Shown: positions 1-7,972 of the stretch, in pieces
Numbering within the stretch: position 1 is the first letter of the stretch
Layout of the letters: every line of letters starts with the position of its first letter
Source of the DNA: DIGJ01 sp036658435
GTDB taxonomy: Bacteria; Bacillota; Clostridia; Lachnospirales; Lachnospiraceae
NCBI GenBank assembly: GCA_036658435.1
Contig: JAVXEO010000008.1
Span: forward strand, 1-49,729
Length of the DNA: 49,729 bases
Reading direction: 5' to 3'
The notes under the pieces: generated by a model
What the model was told of the DNA's origin: nothing
What the model saw: only the letters and a program-made list of their open reading frames with translations
Databases searched by the model: none
Program-made: the position numbers and the translations under genes

Positions 1-1689
1 ATAAATTCCAGCATAATTACTTTCCATCAAATATTGTTTTGTAAATACAATATTCTTTTTTTCTGCCATAGGCTTGATAATAGCATCTACATAATTCATA
101 ATTTCATGTTTCATGGTAAATACTTCATGTAAGGTCAGTTTTCCACTGTCCATCCTCGACATGTCTAAAATATCATTAATTAAAATCGATAAATGTCTGG
201 AAGAAGTGATGGCATCAGCAAGGTAGTGGTCATTCTTTAACTCCTCTCTCTCCTCCAATAAATCCAACATCCCTTTAATTCCATTAAGCGGTGTTCTGAT
301 TTCGTTTGACATATAAGAAAGGAATTCTTCTTTTGCCCGTGCCGCCTGCTTTGCCTGTTCCAATGCTTCTTCTAACACTTTCTTTGACTTTCTCTCTGCT
401 GAAAGTACATCACTGATATCCCCAATTAATACTAAAATTGTATTCTTGTTGTTATGAAAATAAATACATTTGCATTCTGCCCATCGAATCTCTTCTTTGT
501 CATAAAAGCGATAAATTATAGAAGTTCTTCCCTTATATTTATCCAGCCTGTTAATCAAATGATCCAAATCAAAAAATTCTTTACATTTCTCTACATCTTC
601 CGGATAAATGGTTTTAAGATAATGTAAGATTACTTTTTTTAAATCCATTGCCTGATTTTTTTCCACAATCTTATTGTTTTCAAAATAGATGCGAAGGGTC
701 TTTGATGCCACATCAATAGTCAAAATTTCGCAATATTCATTTTCCACTGCATAATTACAGATTTGCTGAAATTGAAGCAGCTCTTCTTTATATTTTTCTT
801 GAACAGAAATATCTTCCAACACTCCAATTGCTTTAATTGGCTGGTTAAAATCATCAAATATAGTTGTGTATTTTATCCGAGACCACCTGTATTCTTTATC
901 ATCTTCACTATTTTTAGCCTGAATTTCTCCCTCTGCAAAAGGAAATCCCATTTCGACTTTTTCATGGATCTCCCGATATATATTGACGCTGTCTGGATGC
1001 AGCATATTGCTTTCAATAATGCATTTCGGAAAATTTTCCAGTATTTTCCCATATTCAATTAAATTCTTCGACTGTTTGCTTTGAATTCTTCTTTTATTCA
1101 CAATATCATATTCCCATATATTCACCTTCATATTTTCCAAAGCAATCTGGTATTTCTCATGTTCTACCCGGGCAGCCAATTCATTTTTCTTTGCACGGTC
1201 AATGTCGATAAAGACTCCATAGTAAAGTCCTCTTTCCTCTTCGGAATCAATCAATTTTGCCTTTATATTGGTCCAATGATAATCCCCTTCTTTTTGCCGG
1301 CGGCGAAATACTGCACTCACCGTTTGATTGATTTTTTTATTTTTATGAAGCACATCAAACAACCTTTTTCTATCATCCGGATGAATCATATTGATCACAT
1401 CTGTTTCTGTTACTTCTGCATATTCTTTCCTTGAATAATGAAACATATCGCACAAACCATCATTAAAGTAGAGAACCTTTACTTGATTTTCCACCTGAAA
1501 AATGGATATTCCACCTGGAATATTATCCAAAAGATTTTGAAACTCTTCCTTTGTTTTTTGCAGTAGTTTCGTGACCTTTTTCTTTCGAATATTATCCCAG
1601 AATAATATTCCAACCATAATAAATAAAATTCCAAAAATTAAAACAAAAAACATTGGATTTATATCCCCTTGCATCCATTGGTTTTTCAT
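1..1689 (-). CDS. PAS-domain sensor kinase-like protein, C-terminus beyond window, phosphoacceptor His replaced by Asn
   Basis: The first 563 residues are visible; the gene runs off the left edge. The ATG follows AGGGGTG and lies 10 bp after the stop of the CBS-domain gene, so the two are probably coupled. One membrane segment spans about residues 13-30. It is followed by three PAS/PAC-like sensor regions (roughly 50-165, 175-290, 300-430), a short coiled coil and a HisKA dimerisation segment. The H-box reads FLSYMSNEIRTPLNG instead of the family FLS-MSHEIRTPLN: the phosphorylated His is Asn at residue 462 (codon at 304-306). The rest of the H-box, including E-IRTPLNG, is intact. Only the beginning of the region before the ATPase domain is visible, so a downstream receiver or HPt domain cannot be excluded. 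Ligand and partner are unknown. The frame is open with no visible disruption. Confidence 0.85.
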   Translation of the reverse strand, partial: MKNQWMQGDINPMFFVLIFGILFIMVGILFWDNIRKKKVTKLLQKTKEEFQNLLDNIPGGISIFQVENQVKVLYFNDGLCDMFHYSRKEYAEVTETDVINMIHPDDRKRLFDVLHKNKKINQTVSAVFRRRQKEGDYHWTNIKAKLIDSEEERGLYYGVFIDIDRAKKNELAARVEHEKYQIALENMKVNIWEYDIVNKRRIQSKQSKNLIEYGKILENFPKCIIESNMLHPDSVNIYREIHEKVEMGFPFAEGEIQAKNSEDDKEYRWSRIKYTTIFDDFNQPIKAIGVLEDISVQEKYKEELLQFQQICNYAVENEYCEILTIDVASKTLRIYFENNKIVEKNQAMDLKKVILHYLKTIYPEDVEKCKEFFDLDHLINRLDKYKGRTSIIYRFYDKEEIRWAECKCIYFHNNKNTILVLIGDISDVLSAERKSKKVLEEALEQAKQAARAKEEFLSYMSNEIRTPLNGIKGMLDLLEEREELKNDHYLADAITSSRHLSILINDILDMSRMDSGKLTLHEVFTMKHEIMNYVDAIIKPMAEKKNIVFTKQYLMESNYAGIY

Positions 1690-1699
1690 AGAAACACCC

Positions 1700-2998
1700 C
1701 TAATTTTCTACGCTTTTTTCTTGTTCTTTTACCACACGAACGGAACGAATCATATTATTTTTTGCATCCAATACATGAAAGCGATAGCCTTCATAATGTA
1801 CCACCGGTTTTTCGTCGTTTCCCGGAAGGTGCCCAATAAATGAAATCAAAAATCCATTCAGTGTCCCTACATCATAATCCTCCTGTTCCATGCTAATTCC
1901 CAAGGTATCCTCTATTTCATCAAGAGGAGCCATTCCACGCATAATATATCGATTATTACCCTGTTTTAAAATCATTCTTTCATCTTCATCGTATTCATCT
2001 AATATGTTTCCTACAATTTCTTCCAGAATATCTTCCAATGCAACCACTCCCGCCATCTGTCCATATTCGTCTACTGCAATTGCCATATGTATTTTCTTTA
2101 GCTGCATATCATCAAATAAAGTATCCACGCTCTGGGTATCCGGAACAAAATAAGGCTTTCTGGCAATTTCTTTTAAGGTCACCTTCCCATCTTCTCCTGC
2201 AATATAATGCTGTGTTACATCTTTAAAATGTAGTACTCCTACCACATTATCCCTCTCTTCTTCGTAAAGAGGAAACCGAGAATACCTTTCATTTAACATA
2301 AATCGTAGTGCTTCTCCTAAGGTCATTTCCGCACTGATGGAAATCACGTTTCTACGATTTGTCATTACATCACGTACCTCTTTATCATCAAGTTCTATAA
2401 TATTAGAAATCATTTCCACTTCATTATCTTCCAAAACTCCCTGTTCAAAGCCTTCATTTACAATAGAAATAATTTCATCCTCTGTCACGTTATCCTCTAA
2501 GTCCTCCGGACTGATTTTAAGAATCCAAAAGAAAAATAAAGAGACTTTGTCAAGCAAATAAATGAACGGAAAAAATATCACATGAAACGTCTGTAAAATA
2601 CCACAGGTGTTTATTGCTATTCTTTCGGAATCAATGTAGGTCATTTTCGTAGGAATTACCGATGCAAACAAAATAACTACCAGCAAAAGACAAATTGTTA
2701 ATAAACATATCATCCACACTTTACTCTGTTCCATTAAGAATCCTGTAAAGACAACCCCGATTACAATGTTGATACTTCCCACCAAAAATTGTGCCGTATC
2801 TATGTAAGAGCTTTCATGCTCCATAAGGTGCAGAACCTGTGCTGCCTTTTTCTTTTTCTCTTTATGCTCTTCACCTACTTTCCGAATACTATTTTCATTC
2901 ACTGACTGCAGTGCTTTTTTTGCACTTACTAAAACTGCCTCTACGATAATTAAAGCTATAATCACTATAATTCTCCATAAGGGGATGCTATCGTCCAT
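1700..2998 (-). CDS. CNNM/CorC-family membrane protein with paired CBS domains (hemolysin C-like)
   Basis: A 432-residue protein with an N-terminal DUF21/CNNM transmembrane domain (hydrophobic stretches near residues 8-28, 70-90, 92-115 and 135-160). A pair of CBS domains follows at about 200-325, with the family-typical DVMTNR and VDEYGQMAGVVALEDILEE signatures, and then a CorC_HlyC domain (about 345-425). The family is linked to Mg2+ or Co2+ transport and, more loosely, hemolysin annotation; the CBS pair usually senses adenine nucleotides. The ATG has AAGGAG 8 bases upstream. It lies 54 bp after the MazF-like gene and 10 bp before the sensor kinase-like gene, at the distal end of the rex-led gene run. 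The transported ion is inferred from family only. Confidence 0.9.
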   Translation of the reverse strand: MDDSIPLWRIIVIIALIIVEAVLVSAKKALQSVNENSIRKVGEEHKEKKKKAAQVLHLMEHESSYIDTAQFLVGSINIVIGVVFTGFLMEQSKVWMICLLTICLLLVVILFASVIPTKMTYIDSERIAINTCGILQTFHVIFFPFIYLLDKVSLFFFWILKISPEDLEDNVTEDEIISIVNEGFEQGVLEDNEVEMISNIIELDDKEVRDVMTNRRNVISISAEMTLGEALRFMLNERYSRFPLYEEERDNVVGVLHFKDVTQHYIAGEDGKVTLKEIARKPYFVPDTQSVDTLFDDMQLKKIHMAIAVDEYGQMAGVVALEDILEEIVGNILDEYDEDERMILKQGNNRYIMRGMAPLDEIEDTLGISMEQEDYDVGTLNGFLISFIGHLPGNDEKPVVHYEGYRFHVLDAKNNMIRSVRVVKEQEKSVEN

Positions 2999-3052
2999 TT
3001 ACGTTCTCCTTCTTAATATGTAACGTTCTTTGTATGTAACGTCTTTATCCTT

Positions 3053-3400
3053 TTATTCATCCAATGCAAGGCTTACAAGCAATGCTTTATCAATTTGTTT
3101 TAAGATATCCGGATCCAAATGGCAGACTCTTTCTTTTAGCCTTGATTTATCAATGGTTCGAACCTGCTCCATTAAAATAACGGAATCTTTCACAATAGCA
3201 TATTTTTCTGCTGTTATTTCCACATGGGTTGGCAATTTTGCCTTATTCATCTTTGAAGTGATTGCTGCACAAATTACAGTTGGACTATGTCGATTTCCCA
3301 TATCATTTTGTATAATCAATACCGGTCTTACTCCACCTTGCTCAGATCCTACTACCGGTCTTAAATCTGCATAAAATATATCGCCTCTTTTAATTATCAA
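3053..3400 (-). CDS. MazF/PemK-family endoribonuclease toxin (NdoA-like), no adjacent antitoxin
   Basis: A 115-residue MazF/EndoA-like protein with the family N-terminus RGDIFYADLRPVVGSEQGGV, the RPVLIIQND strand and the SPTVICAAITSK active-site region. Members cleave mRNA at short single-stranded motifs. The start is TTG; an in-frame TGA lies three codons upstream, so no earlier start is possible. It lies 91 bp after alr, the same neighbour as in Bacillus (alr-ndoAI-ndoA). Here no antitoxin-sized frame exists between alr and the toxin. Either the antitoxin is encoded elsewhere, or the protein acts without one. Function by homology is strong; toxicity is inference. Confidence 0.93.
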   Translation of the reverse strand: MIIKRGDIFYADLRPVVGSEQGGVRPVLIIQNDMGNRHSPTVICAAITSKMNKAKLPTHVEITAEKYAIVKDSVILMEQVRTIDKSRLKERVCHLDPDILKQIDKALLVSLALDE

Positions 3401-3491
3401 CTTTCTTCACTCTCCATTTATGGTTCTTTTCTGACTACATTTAAGTATTGCCCATTTTTTCTTTTGTATTCCATAAATGTAAAAATGTGAG

Positions 3492-4682
3492 TTAAAGCAT
3501 TAAGTCAAACGATGCTATTGCTGTATCATAAAAATCACAAGTCCCCACTTTTTTTCCTTTAAAATAAAAGACTCTTGGAATTCTCTTTCCAAAATCACAA
3601 GCTGCTTCATAATTAAACGAATTGGCAAGTTTTCCCATTTCTTCCAAGGTAATCTCTTCGTTTTGATCTCTGCCAATCAGCGTTACAACATCCCCTTCTT
3701 TTACTTTTGGAATATCTGTAACATCAATCATAAACTGATCCATGCAGATTCTTCCAATAATGGCAGCTGACTTTCCATGGATTAAAACTCTTCCCTTGTT
3801 GGAAAGTGCCCTTGGGTAACCGTCAGCATAACCTACCGGCACCGTTGCAACCAAGGTTTTTCTCCTTGTCTCAAAGGTTCCATTATAGCCAATGGGCGTT
3901 CCCGGCTCTACCGTTTTTACATACGTTACGTAGGCCTTTACCTCCATCGCCGGTCTCAGGGGTAAATTTTCTTTGTGAACCTCATCCGAAGGATAAAGTC
4001 CATAGGTGGAAATTCCGCTTCGTACCATATCCAGATTTGCTTCCGGCATATCAATAATGGCTGCACTGTTTGAAATATGTTTTATGGGAATCTTTATTCC
4101 TGCCTTTTCCAATTCTTCTACCATAAATAGGAACTTCTTTAGCTGCCCTTTTGCAAAGGTTTTATCCTTTTCATCCGATTTTGAAAAATGGCTAAAGCAT
4201 CCGTCAATTAGAATTCCCGGTAACTCATTAATTCTTATAATGGTTTCAACACTTTCTTTAGTAATCGGAAATCCAATTCGACCCATTCCCGTATCCAGTT
4301 TAATATGAATCTTTGCTTTTTTACCCTGTTTCATCGCTTCCATTGATATCTTCTCTGCCATATCATACTGGAATACAGTTGTCATAATATCATATGCAAT
4401 CATATCCTTATACTGTGTAATTGGCGTAAATCCTAAAATTAAAATTGGTTTCTGAATCCCGGTTCTTCGCAGTTCCAGTCCTTCTTCCAAAATTGCAACC
4501 CCATAGGCATCCACTTGTTCACTCAAAGCTCTTGCAATGGGAATTGCCCCATGTCCATATCCATCTGCCTTAACAATTGCCATAATTTTTGTTTTTGGTT
4601 TTATAATTTCTCTGGTTCTTTTTATATTTTCACAAATTGCATCTAAATCAATATCTGCCTGCACTCTATAATATTCTTTCAT
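3492..4682 (-). CDS. alr: alanine racemase
   Basis: A PLP-dependent racemase converting L- to D-alanine for peptidoglycan. The 396-residue length is typical. The PLP lysine lies in AIVKADGYGHG (Lys38). The second catalytic base is the Tyr of PIGYNGTF (Tyr266), followed by VPVGYADGYPRALS and GRICMDQFMIDVTD, all family signatures. The ATG has AAGGAG 9 bases upstream. Its first 17 bases overlap the end of the NAD(P)H-hydrate repair gene, which implies translational coupling. Cytosolic. The gene is followed by the MazF-like toxin, a conserved Firmicute arrangement. Confidence 0.97.
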   Translation of the reverse strand: MKEYYRVQADIDLDAICENIKRTREIIKPKTKIMAIVKADGYGHGAIPIARALSEQVDAYGVAILEEGLELRRTGIQKPILILGFTPITQYKDMIAYDIMTTVFQYDMAEKISMEAMKQGKKAKIHIKLDTGMGRIGFPITKESVETIIRINELPGILIDGCFSHFSKSDEKDKTFAKGQLKKFLFMVEELEKAGIKIPIKHISNSAAIIDMPEANLDMVRSGISTYGLYPSDEVHKENLPLRPAMEVKAYVTYVKTVEPGTPIGYNGTFETRRKTLVATVPVGYADGYPRALSNKGRVLIHGKSAAIIGRICMDQFMIDVTDIPKVKEGDVVTLIGRDQNEEITLEEMGKLANSFNYEAACDFGKRIPRVFYFKGKKVGTCDFYDTAIASFDLML

Positions 4683-6198
4683 CCCTGTTAATCTCCTTTT
4701 TCAATCCCCTTGCAATGTCCCCTGCAAGAATTGAATATTCACTTTCATCTCCAGCTACACGGTCTCCGGCAAGCCCATGGATATACACACCCAGTGCGGA
4801 ACCCTCCATTACTTCCATTCCCTGCCCAATCAGTCCTGCAATAACTCCGGTCAGTACATCTCCGGAGCCACCCACTGCCATTCCTGCATTCCCTGTTCTG
4901 TTTACGTAGGTTCTTACTCCTTCCACTACAAGCGTTCTTGCATCCTTTAACACCAGTGTAAATTTTTTATCTTTCATTACTTCTTTTGTAAAAGACAAAA
5001 TATCATGGGTTATCTGGCTAACCATGCAGTCACAAAGCCGGGCCATTTCTTTTACGTGTGGTGTTATTACTATATTCTTTTTATCCCGAATGGCCTCTAG
5101 TCCACCATTTTGAGCAAGCAAATTCAATCCATCTGCATCCATTACCGTGGGAATCTCACTTTTTTCCACCATACATTTTAACATTCTTTCTGCAATTGTT
5201 CCGGTTCCAAGTCCCGGACCAATAGCCACGGTTGTTGCCCATTTAAGTTCCTGCATAAACCAATCTTCGTTAAAACTCTCCTCTGTGTAAGTGGAAAGTA
5301 ATGCTTCCGGAAGACAGCTCTGTATAATTACACGATTTTCCTCACAAGTCAGTATCTTTACCAGCCCCGCTCCGGCACAATACGCACTGAAACCAGCTAA
5401 ATATGCCGCACCCGCCATATTTTTTGCTCCCCCAATGATTAAAACTCTTCCATAATTGCCTTTATTTGAATAAGGGTTACGCATGGGCAGCCTTTTTTTA
5501 TCTTCCAAATCATAGGTAAAGGTATTTAAATCCAGTTTTTGTTCTGCCATTTTAGGAAAACCAATGTCTGCCTTTATGACCTCACCTGCGTATTCCGCTC
5601 CCGGATATAAAATAAGTCCCAGCTTTAAATAACCAAATGTTACCGTAATATCTGCTTTTACAGCATTTCCCATAACTTGACCGGTTTCGGCATGAATTCC
5701 GGAAGGAATATCCACAGAAAACTTTTTCGCCCTGCTTTGGTTCACGGCTTTTATGATTTCTTCCTGTACACCGGTCACTGCCTTTGACAGACCAATTCCA
5801 AAAACGGCATCCACTATAACAGTATATTCTCTAATCTTCTCTATGTTAAAATTTTCCTTGAAATTTCCGTTGCTTATAAAAATAGGAAGGTTCAGATTAC
5901 GTCCAATTTGCAACTGCCTTTTCGTCTCCTCTGAGGCTTTCTCCTCATTTCCAACAAAAAGTACCGACGTATCTAAACCTGCTTCTTTTAATATACGAGC
6001 CACAGCAATTCCATCGCCTCCATTATTTCCCTGACCACAGACTGCTAATACCCTATCTTCTGATTTTGCGTAATCTAATATAACCATAGCGGTTGCCATG
6101 GCTGCCTTTTCCATCAGCACAAGGGATGGAATTCCAATCTGTTCTATTGTGTAGCGATCAATGGCTTTCATTTGTCTGCCATCTACCAGATATTTCAT
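4666..6198 (-). CDS. nnr: bifunctional NAD(P)H-hydrate epimerase / ADP-dependent NAD(P)H-hydrate dehydratase
   Basis: A metabolite-repair enzyme of 510 residues. The N-terminal YjeF_N epimerase domain (about 1-215) contains VCGQGNNGGDGIAVARIL and the active-site Asp region IVDAVFGIGLSK. The C-terminal ribokinase-like dehydratase domain (about 235-505) contains GGAKNMAGAAYLAGFSA, TVMDADGLNLLA, ITPHVKEMARL and the anion-hole signature TGNAGMAVGGSGDVLTGVIAG. Together they restore hydrated NADH/NADPH. The start overlaps the acpS stop by 4 bases (ATGA). Placement in a run headed by the NADH sensor Rex gives a common NADH theme, though co-regulation is inference. Confidence 0.96.
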   Translation of the reverse strand: MKYLVDGRQMKAIDRYTIEQIGIPSLVLMEKAAMATAMVILDYAKSEDRVLAVCGQGNNGGDGIAVARILKEAGLDTSVLFVGNEEKASEETKRQLQIGRNLNLPIFISNGNFKENFNIEKIREYTVIVDAVFGIGLSKAVTGVQEEIIKAVNQSRAKKFSVDIPSGIHAETGQVMGNAVKADITVTFGYLKLGLILYPGAEYAGEVIKADIGFPKMAEQKLDLNTFTYDLEDKKRLPMRNPYSNKGNYGRVLIIGGAKNMAGAAYLAGFSAYCAGAGLVKILTCEENRVIIQSCLPEALLSTYTEESFNEDWFMQELKWATTVAIGPGLGTGTIAERMLKCMVEKSEIPTVMDADGLNLLAQNGGLEAIRDKKNIVITPHVKEMARLCDCMVSQITHDILSFTKEVMKDKKFTLVLKDARTLVVEGVRTYVNRTGNAGMAVGGSGDVLTGVIAGLIGQGMEVMEGSALGVYIHGLAGDRVAGDESEYSILAGDIARGLKKEINRDERIL

Positions 6199-6563
6199 TC
6201 TTCTACTCCTTCTCCAACTACAAATGCACTGGCATATTTTTTTGTGTTGGAAATTGATACATGTATTGTTTTAAGATTGCATCGCTTTGCATATTCCAGC
6301 GTCTTTCCATAAATGTTAACATAAGGTTTTCCAAGTTTATTTCTTAAAACTTCAATTTCAATTGGTACAATTTCCCGAAATCCGGTTCCAAACATTTTGG
6401 ATATGGCTTCTTTTACTGCAAAATTATCCGCTGCTTTTTTCTTGTCAAGATAAATAAGCTTTTGCTCCTTTGGAGTAAAATATTTTTTTAAAAAAGCTTC
6501 TTTCTCACAGGCTTTCACAACGCGGTCAATTTCTATCATATCATTGCCAATTCCAATTATCAT
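6195..6563 (-). CDS. acpS: holo-[acyl-carrier-protein] synthase
   Basis: Transfers 4'-phosphopantetheine from CoA to apo-ACP. At 122 residues it has AcpS family length, with the N-terminal IGIGNDMIEIDRV (Mg2+/CoA-binding Asp) and the second signature FAVKEAISKMFGTGF carrying the metal-binding Glu. It is a trimeric cytosolic enzyme of fatty-acid synthesis. It overlaps the next gene by 4 bases and starts 26 bp after the coiled-coil protein. The acpS-nnr-alr order is common in Firmicutes. Nothing unusual is seen. Confidence 0.95.
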   Translation of the reverse strand: MIIGIGNDMIEIDRVVKACEKEAFLKKYFTPKEQKLIYLDKKKAADNFAVKEAISKMFGTGFREIVPIEIEVLRNKLGKPYVNIYGKTLEYAKRCNLKTIHVSISNTKKYASAFVVGEGVEE

Positions 6564-6589
6564 AGGGCTTCTCCATTCATGCTTCCAAG

Positions 6590-7231
6590 TTAATCATCCT
6601 GCTTCTTAACATTTCTAGAATCCATCTCTTCCATTACCTTTGGACCTAACAGTGTATGCATATAGGAATAGATATCATTATTTTCTATTTCTTTATCCTG
6701 TTTGAGCAGCAATTTTTCCTTTAATCTTTCTCTAACTTCCTCTACCCATTTTGTAATTTGACTGATTTCCTGATTGTTTTTATCTAATTCCATATACCAG
6801 ATGCGAATACATTCCAGTAAAAGATCCGCATTTGCTGATTTTATTTCATCCGGTCGCTCATCCAGTGCATCATCTGCTTGTTTTAATTTATCGTTTATTT
6901 CCAAAATTAGCTTCTGAACTTTTTCCTGCTTCTTTTGTTTCATTTTTTCTGCAAACCCGGTGTTTTCTCCCATGTCTGCAATCACCCCATCCATAAGGGT
7001 CTTCTTCAACTTTTTCAGATCCCCCATGTCTGTGGATAATTTTCCTTGACTCTTTATCAAATCATTTAATCTTTTTTCCAGTTCTTTAATTTTGGGAGTT
7101 TTTACTTCCTCCGGAAATAAATTATGCCAGCGTTCATCCAACGTAAGAATTGGGACTCTGCATTTTAAAATGATTTCCTTTAAATTCATATTTGAAAAAT
7201 CTTGTTCCTTTTTTCTTCGTTCTCTTTCCAT
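6590..7231 (-). CDS. conserved coiled-coil protein of unknown function between rex and acpS
   Basis: A 213-residue, highly charged, soluble protein with no signal peptide or membrane segment. It has an N-terminal segment containing RVPILTLDERWHNLFP, a long Lys/Glu-rich helical coiled-coil region (about 45-130) and another helical stretch to the end. No enzyme motif is recognisable. The ATG is 3 bp after the rex stop, and its Shine-Dalgarno (GGAGGAG) lies inside the rex end, so translation is coupled to rex. I do not recognise the family. Its position between rex and acpS suggests a housekeeping or structural role, but that is only context. Confidence 0.8.
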   Translation of the reverse strand: MERERRKKEQDFSNMNLKEIILKCRVPILTLDERWHNLFPEEVKTPKIKELEKRLNDLIKSQGKLSTDMGDLKKLKKTLMDGVIADMGENTGFAEKMKQKKQEKVQKLILEINDKLKQADDALDERPDEIKSANADLLLECIRIWYMELDKNNQEISQITKWVEEVRERLKEKLLLKQDKEIENNDIYSYMHTLLGPKVMEEMDSRNVKKQDD

Positions 7232-7234
7232 CCG

Positions 7235-7873
7235 TTATTCGTTCTCCTCCTGAGTTTTAAGACTATATGACAAACGCATCAGACTCTCCGCTAAGTGAAC
7301 ATTTAAGGATACAATTCCCTCGGGTAAATTTAAATCCGTTGGTGCAAAATTCCAGATTGCTTTAATTCCAAGCCGCACCAGTTCCTGGGCTACCAAAGGG
7401 GCTTTTGTCCTTGGTATGGTAAGTGCTGCAATTTGAACCGATGTATCTTTTAGAAAGCGTTCCAGTTCATCCATCATCATAATAGGAACACCCCGTATAG
7501 AAATTCCTAAAAGTGCTGGATTTACATCGAAAATTCCTTTTAATACAAAGCCTCTTCTTTCAAAATCTGTATAGTTTGCCAATGCCTGTCCAAAATTACC
7601 GGCACCCACAATAATCATACCATACTGTTGATCTAATCCTAATATTTTACCTATTTCTGTATATAAATATTCTACGTTGTATCCATATCCCTGCTGCCCA
7701 AATCCTCCAAAATTGTTAAGATCCTGTCGAATCTGAGAAGCTGTCACATTCATTTTCTCACTTAATTCTTTTGATGAAATACGTACAACATCATTTTCCA
7801 ATAACTCTCCTAAATATCGGTAATATCTTGGAAGTCTTTTAATTACCGCTAGGGATATTTCTTTCTGAGCCAC
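7235..7873 (-). CDS. rex: redox-sensing transcriptional repressor Rex
   Basis: An NAD+/NADH-responsive repressor controlling fermentation and respiration genes. It has an N-terminal winged helix (about 1-75, including SSKELSEKMNVTASQIRQDL) and a Rossmann domain with the dinucleotide signature VGAGNFGQAL (about 90-100). A C-terminal swapped helix (NVHLAESLMRLSYSL) completes it. The start is chosen at GTG 7871-7873: AGGAGG sits 8 bases upstream, whereas the in-frame GTG three codons earlier (7880-7882) overlaps the Shine-Dalgarno itself. It is the first gene of the run reaching toward coordinate 1, with a consensus promoter at 7921-7949. No classical Rex operator (TTGTTAA-type inverted repeat) is seen at its promoter. 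Confidence 0.96.
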   Translation of the reverse strand: MAQKEISLAVIKRLPRYYRYLGELLENDVVRISSKELSEKMNVTASQIRQDLNNFGGFGQQGYGYNVEYLYTEIGKILGLDQQYGMIIVGAGNFGQALANYTDFERRGFVLKGIFDVNPALLGISIRGVPIMMMDELERFLKDTSVQIAALTIPRTKAPLVAQELVRLGIKAIWNFAPTDLNLPEGIVSLNVHLAESLMRLSYSLKTQEENE

Positions 7874-7920
7874 TTTGCCCACCTCCTGGATTTTAGCTAT
7901 AACTAGCCCATTCTTCTACA

Positions 7921-7949
7921 ATTATATAGAATTGGAATATGCATGTCAA
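7921..7949 (-). promoter_or_regulatory. consensus sigma-A promoter of the rex-led operon
   Basis: On the minus strand TTGACA (7944-7949) and TATAAT (7921-7926) are separated by exactly 17 bases, a perfect consensus. Transcription would start near 7914, about 40 bases before the rex start codon. The -35 box lies in the loop of a perfect 14-bp inverted repeat, and the downstream arm fills the spacer. Confidence 0.9.
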
Positions 7950-7966
7950 CATTGCATATTCCAATT
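7930..7966. repeat. perfect 14-bp inverted repeat enclosing the rex -35 box
   Basis: AATTGGAATATGCA (7930-7943) and its exact complement (7953-7966) flank a 9-base loop. It lies just after the symporter stop (7973), so it could be the symporter's transcription end, but no T-tract follows on the minus strand. Overlap with the rex promoter makes an operator equally plausible. Confidence 0.75.
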
Positions 7967-7972
7967 TGTCTT

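Noticed and set aside
3418..3474. An 18-codon frame between alr and the MazF-like toxin as an antitoxin
   Set aside because: It is too short, has no ribosome-binding site and no resemblance to known antitoxins.
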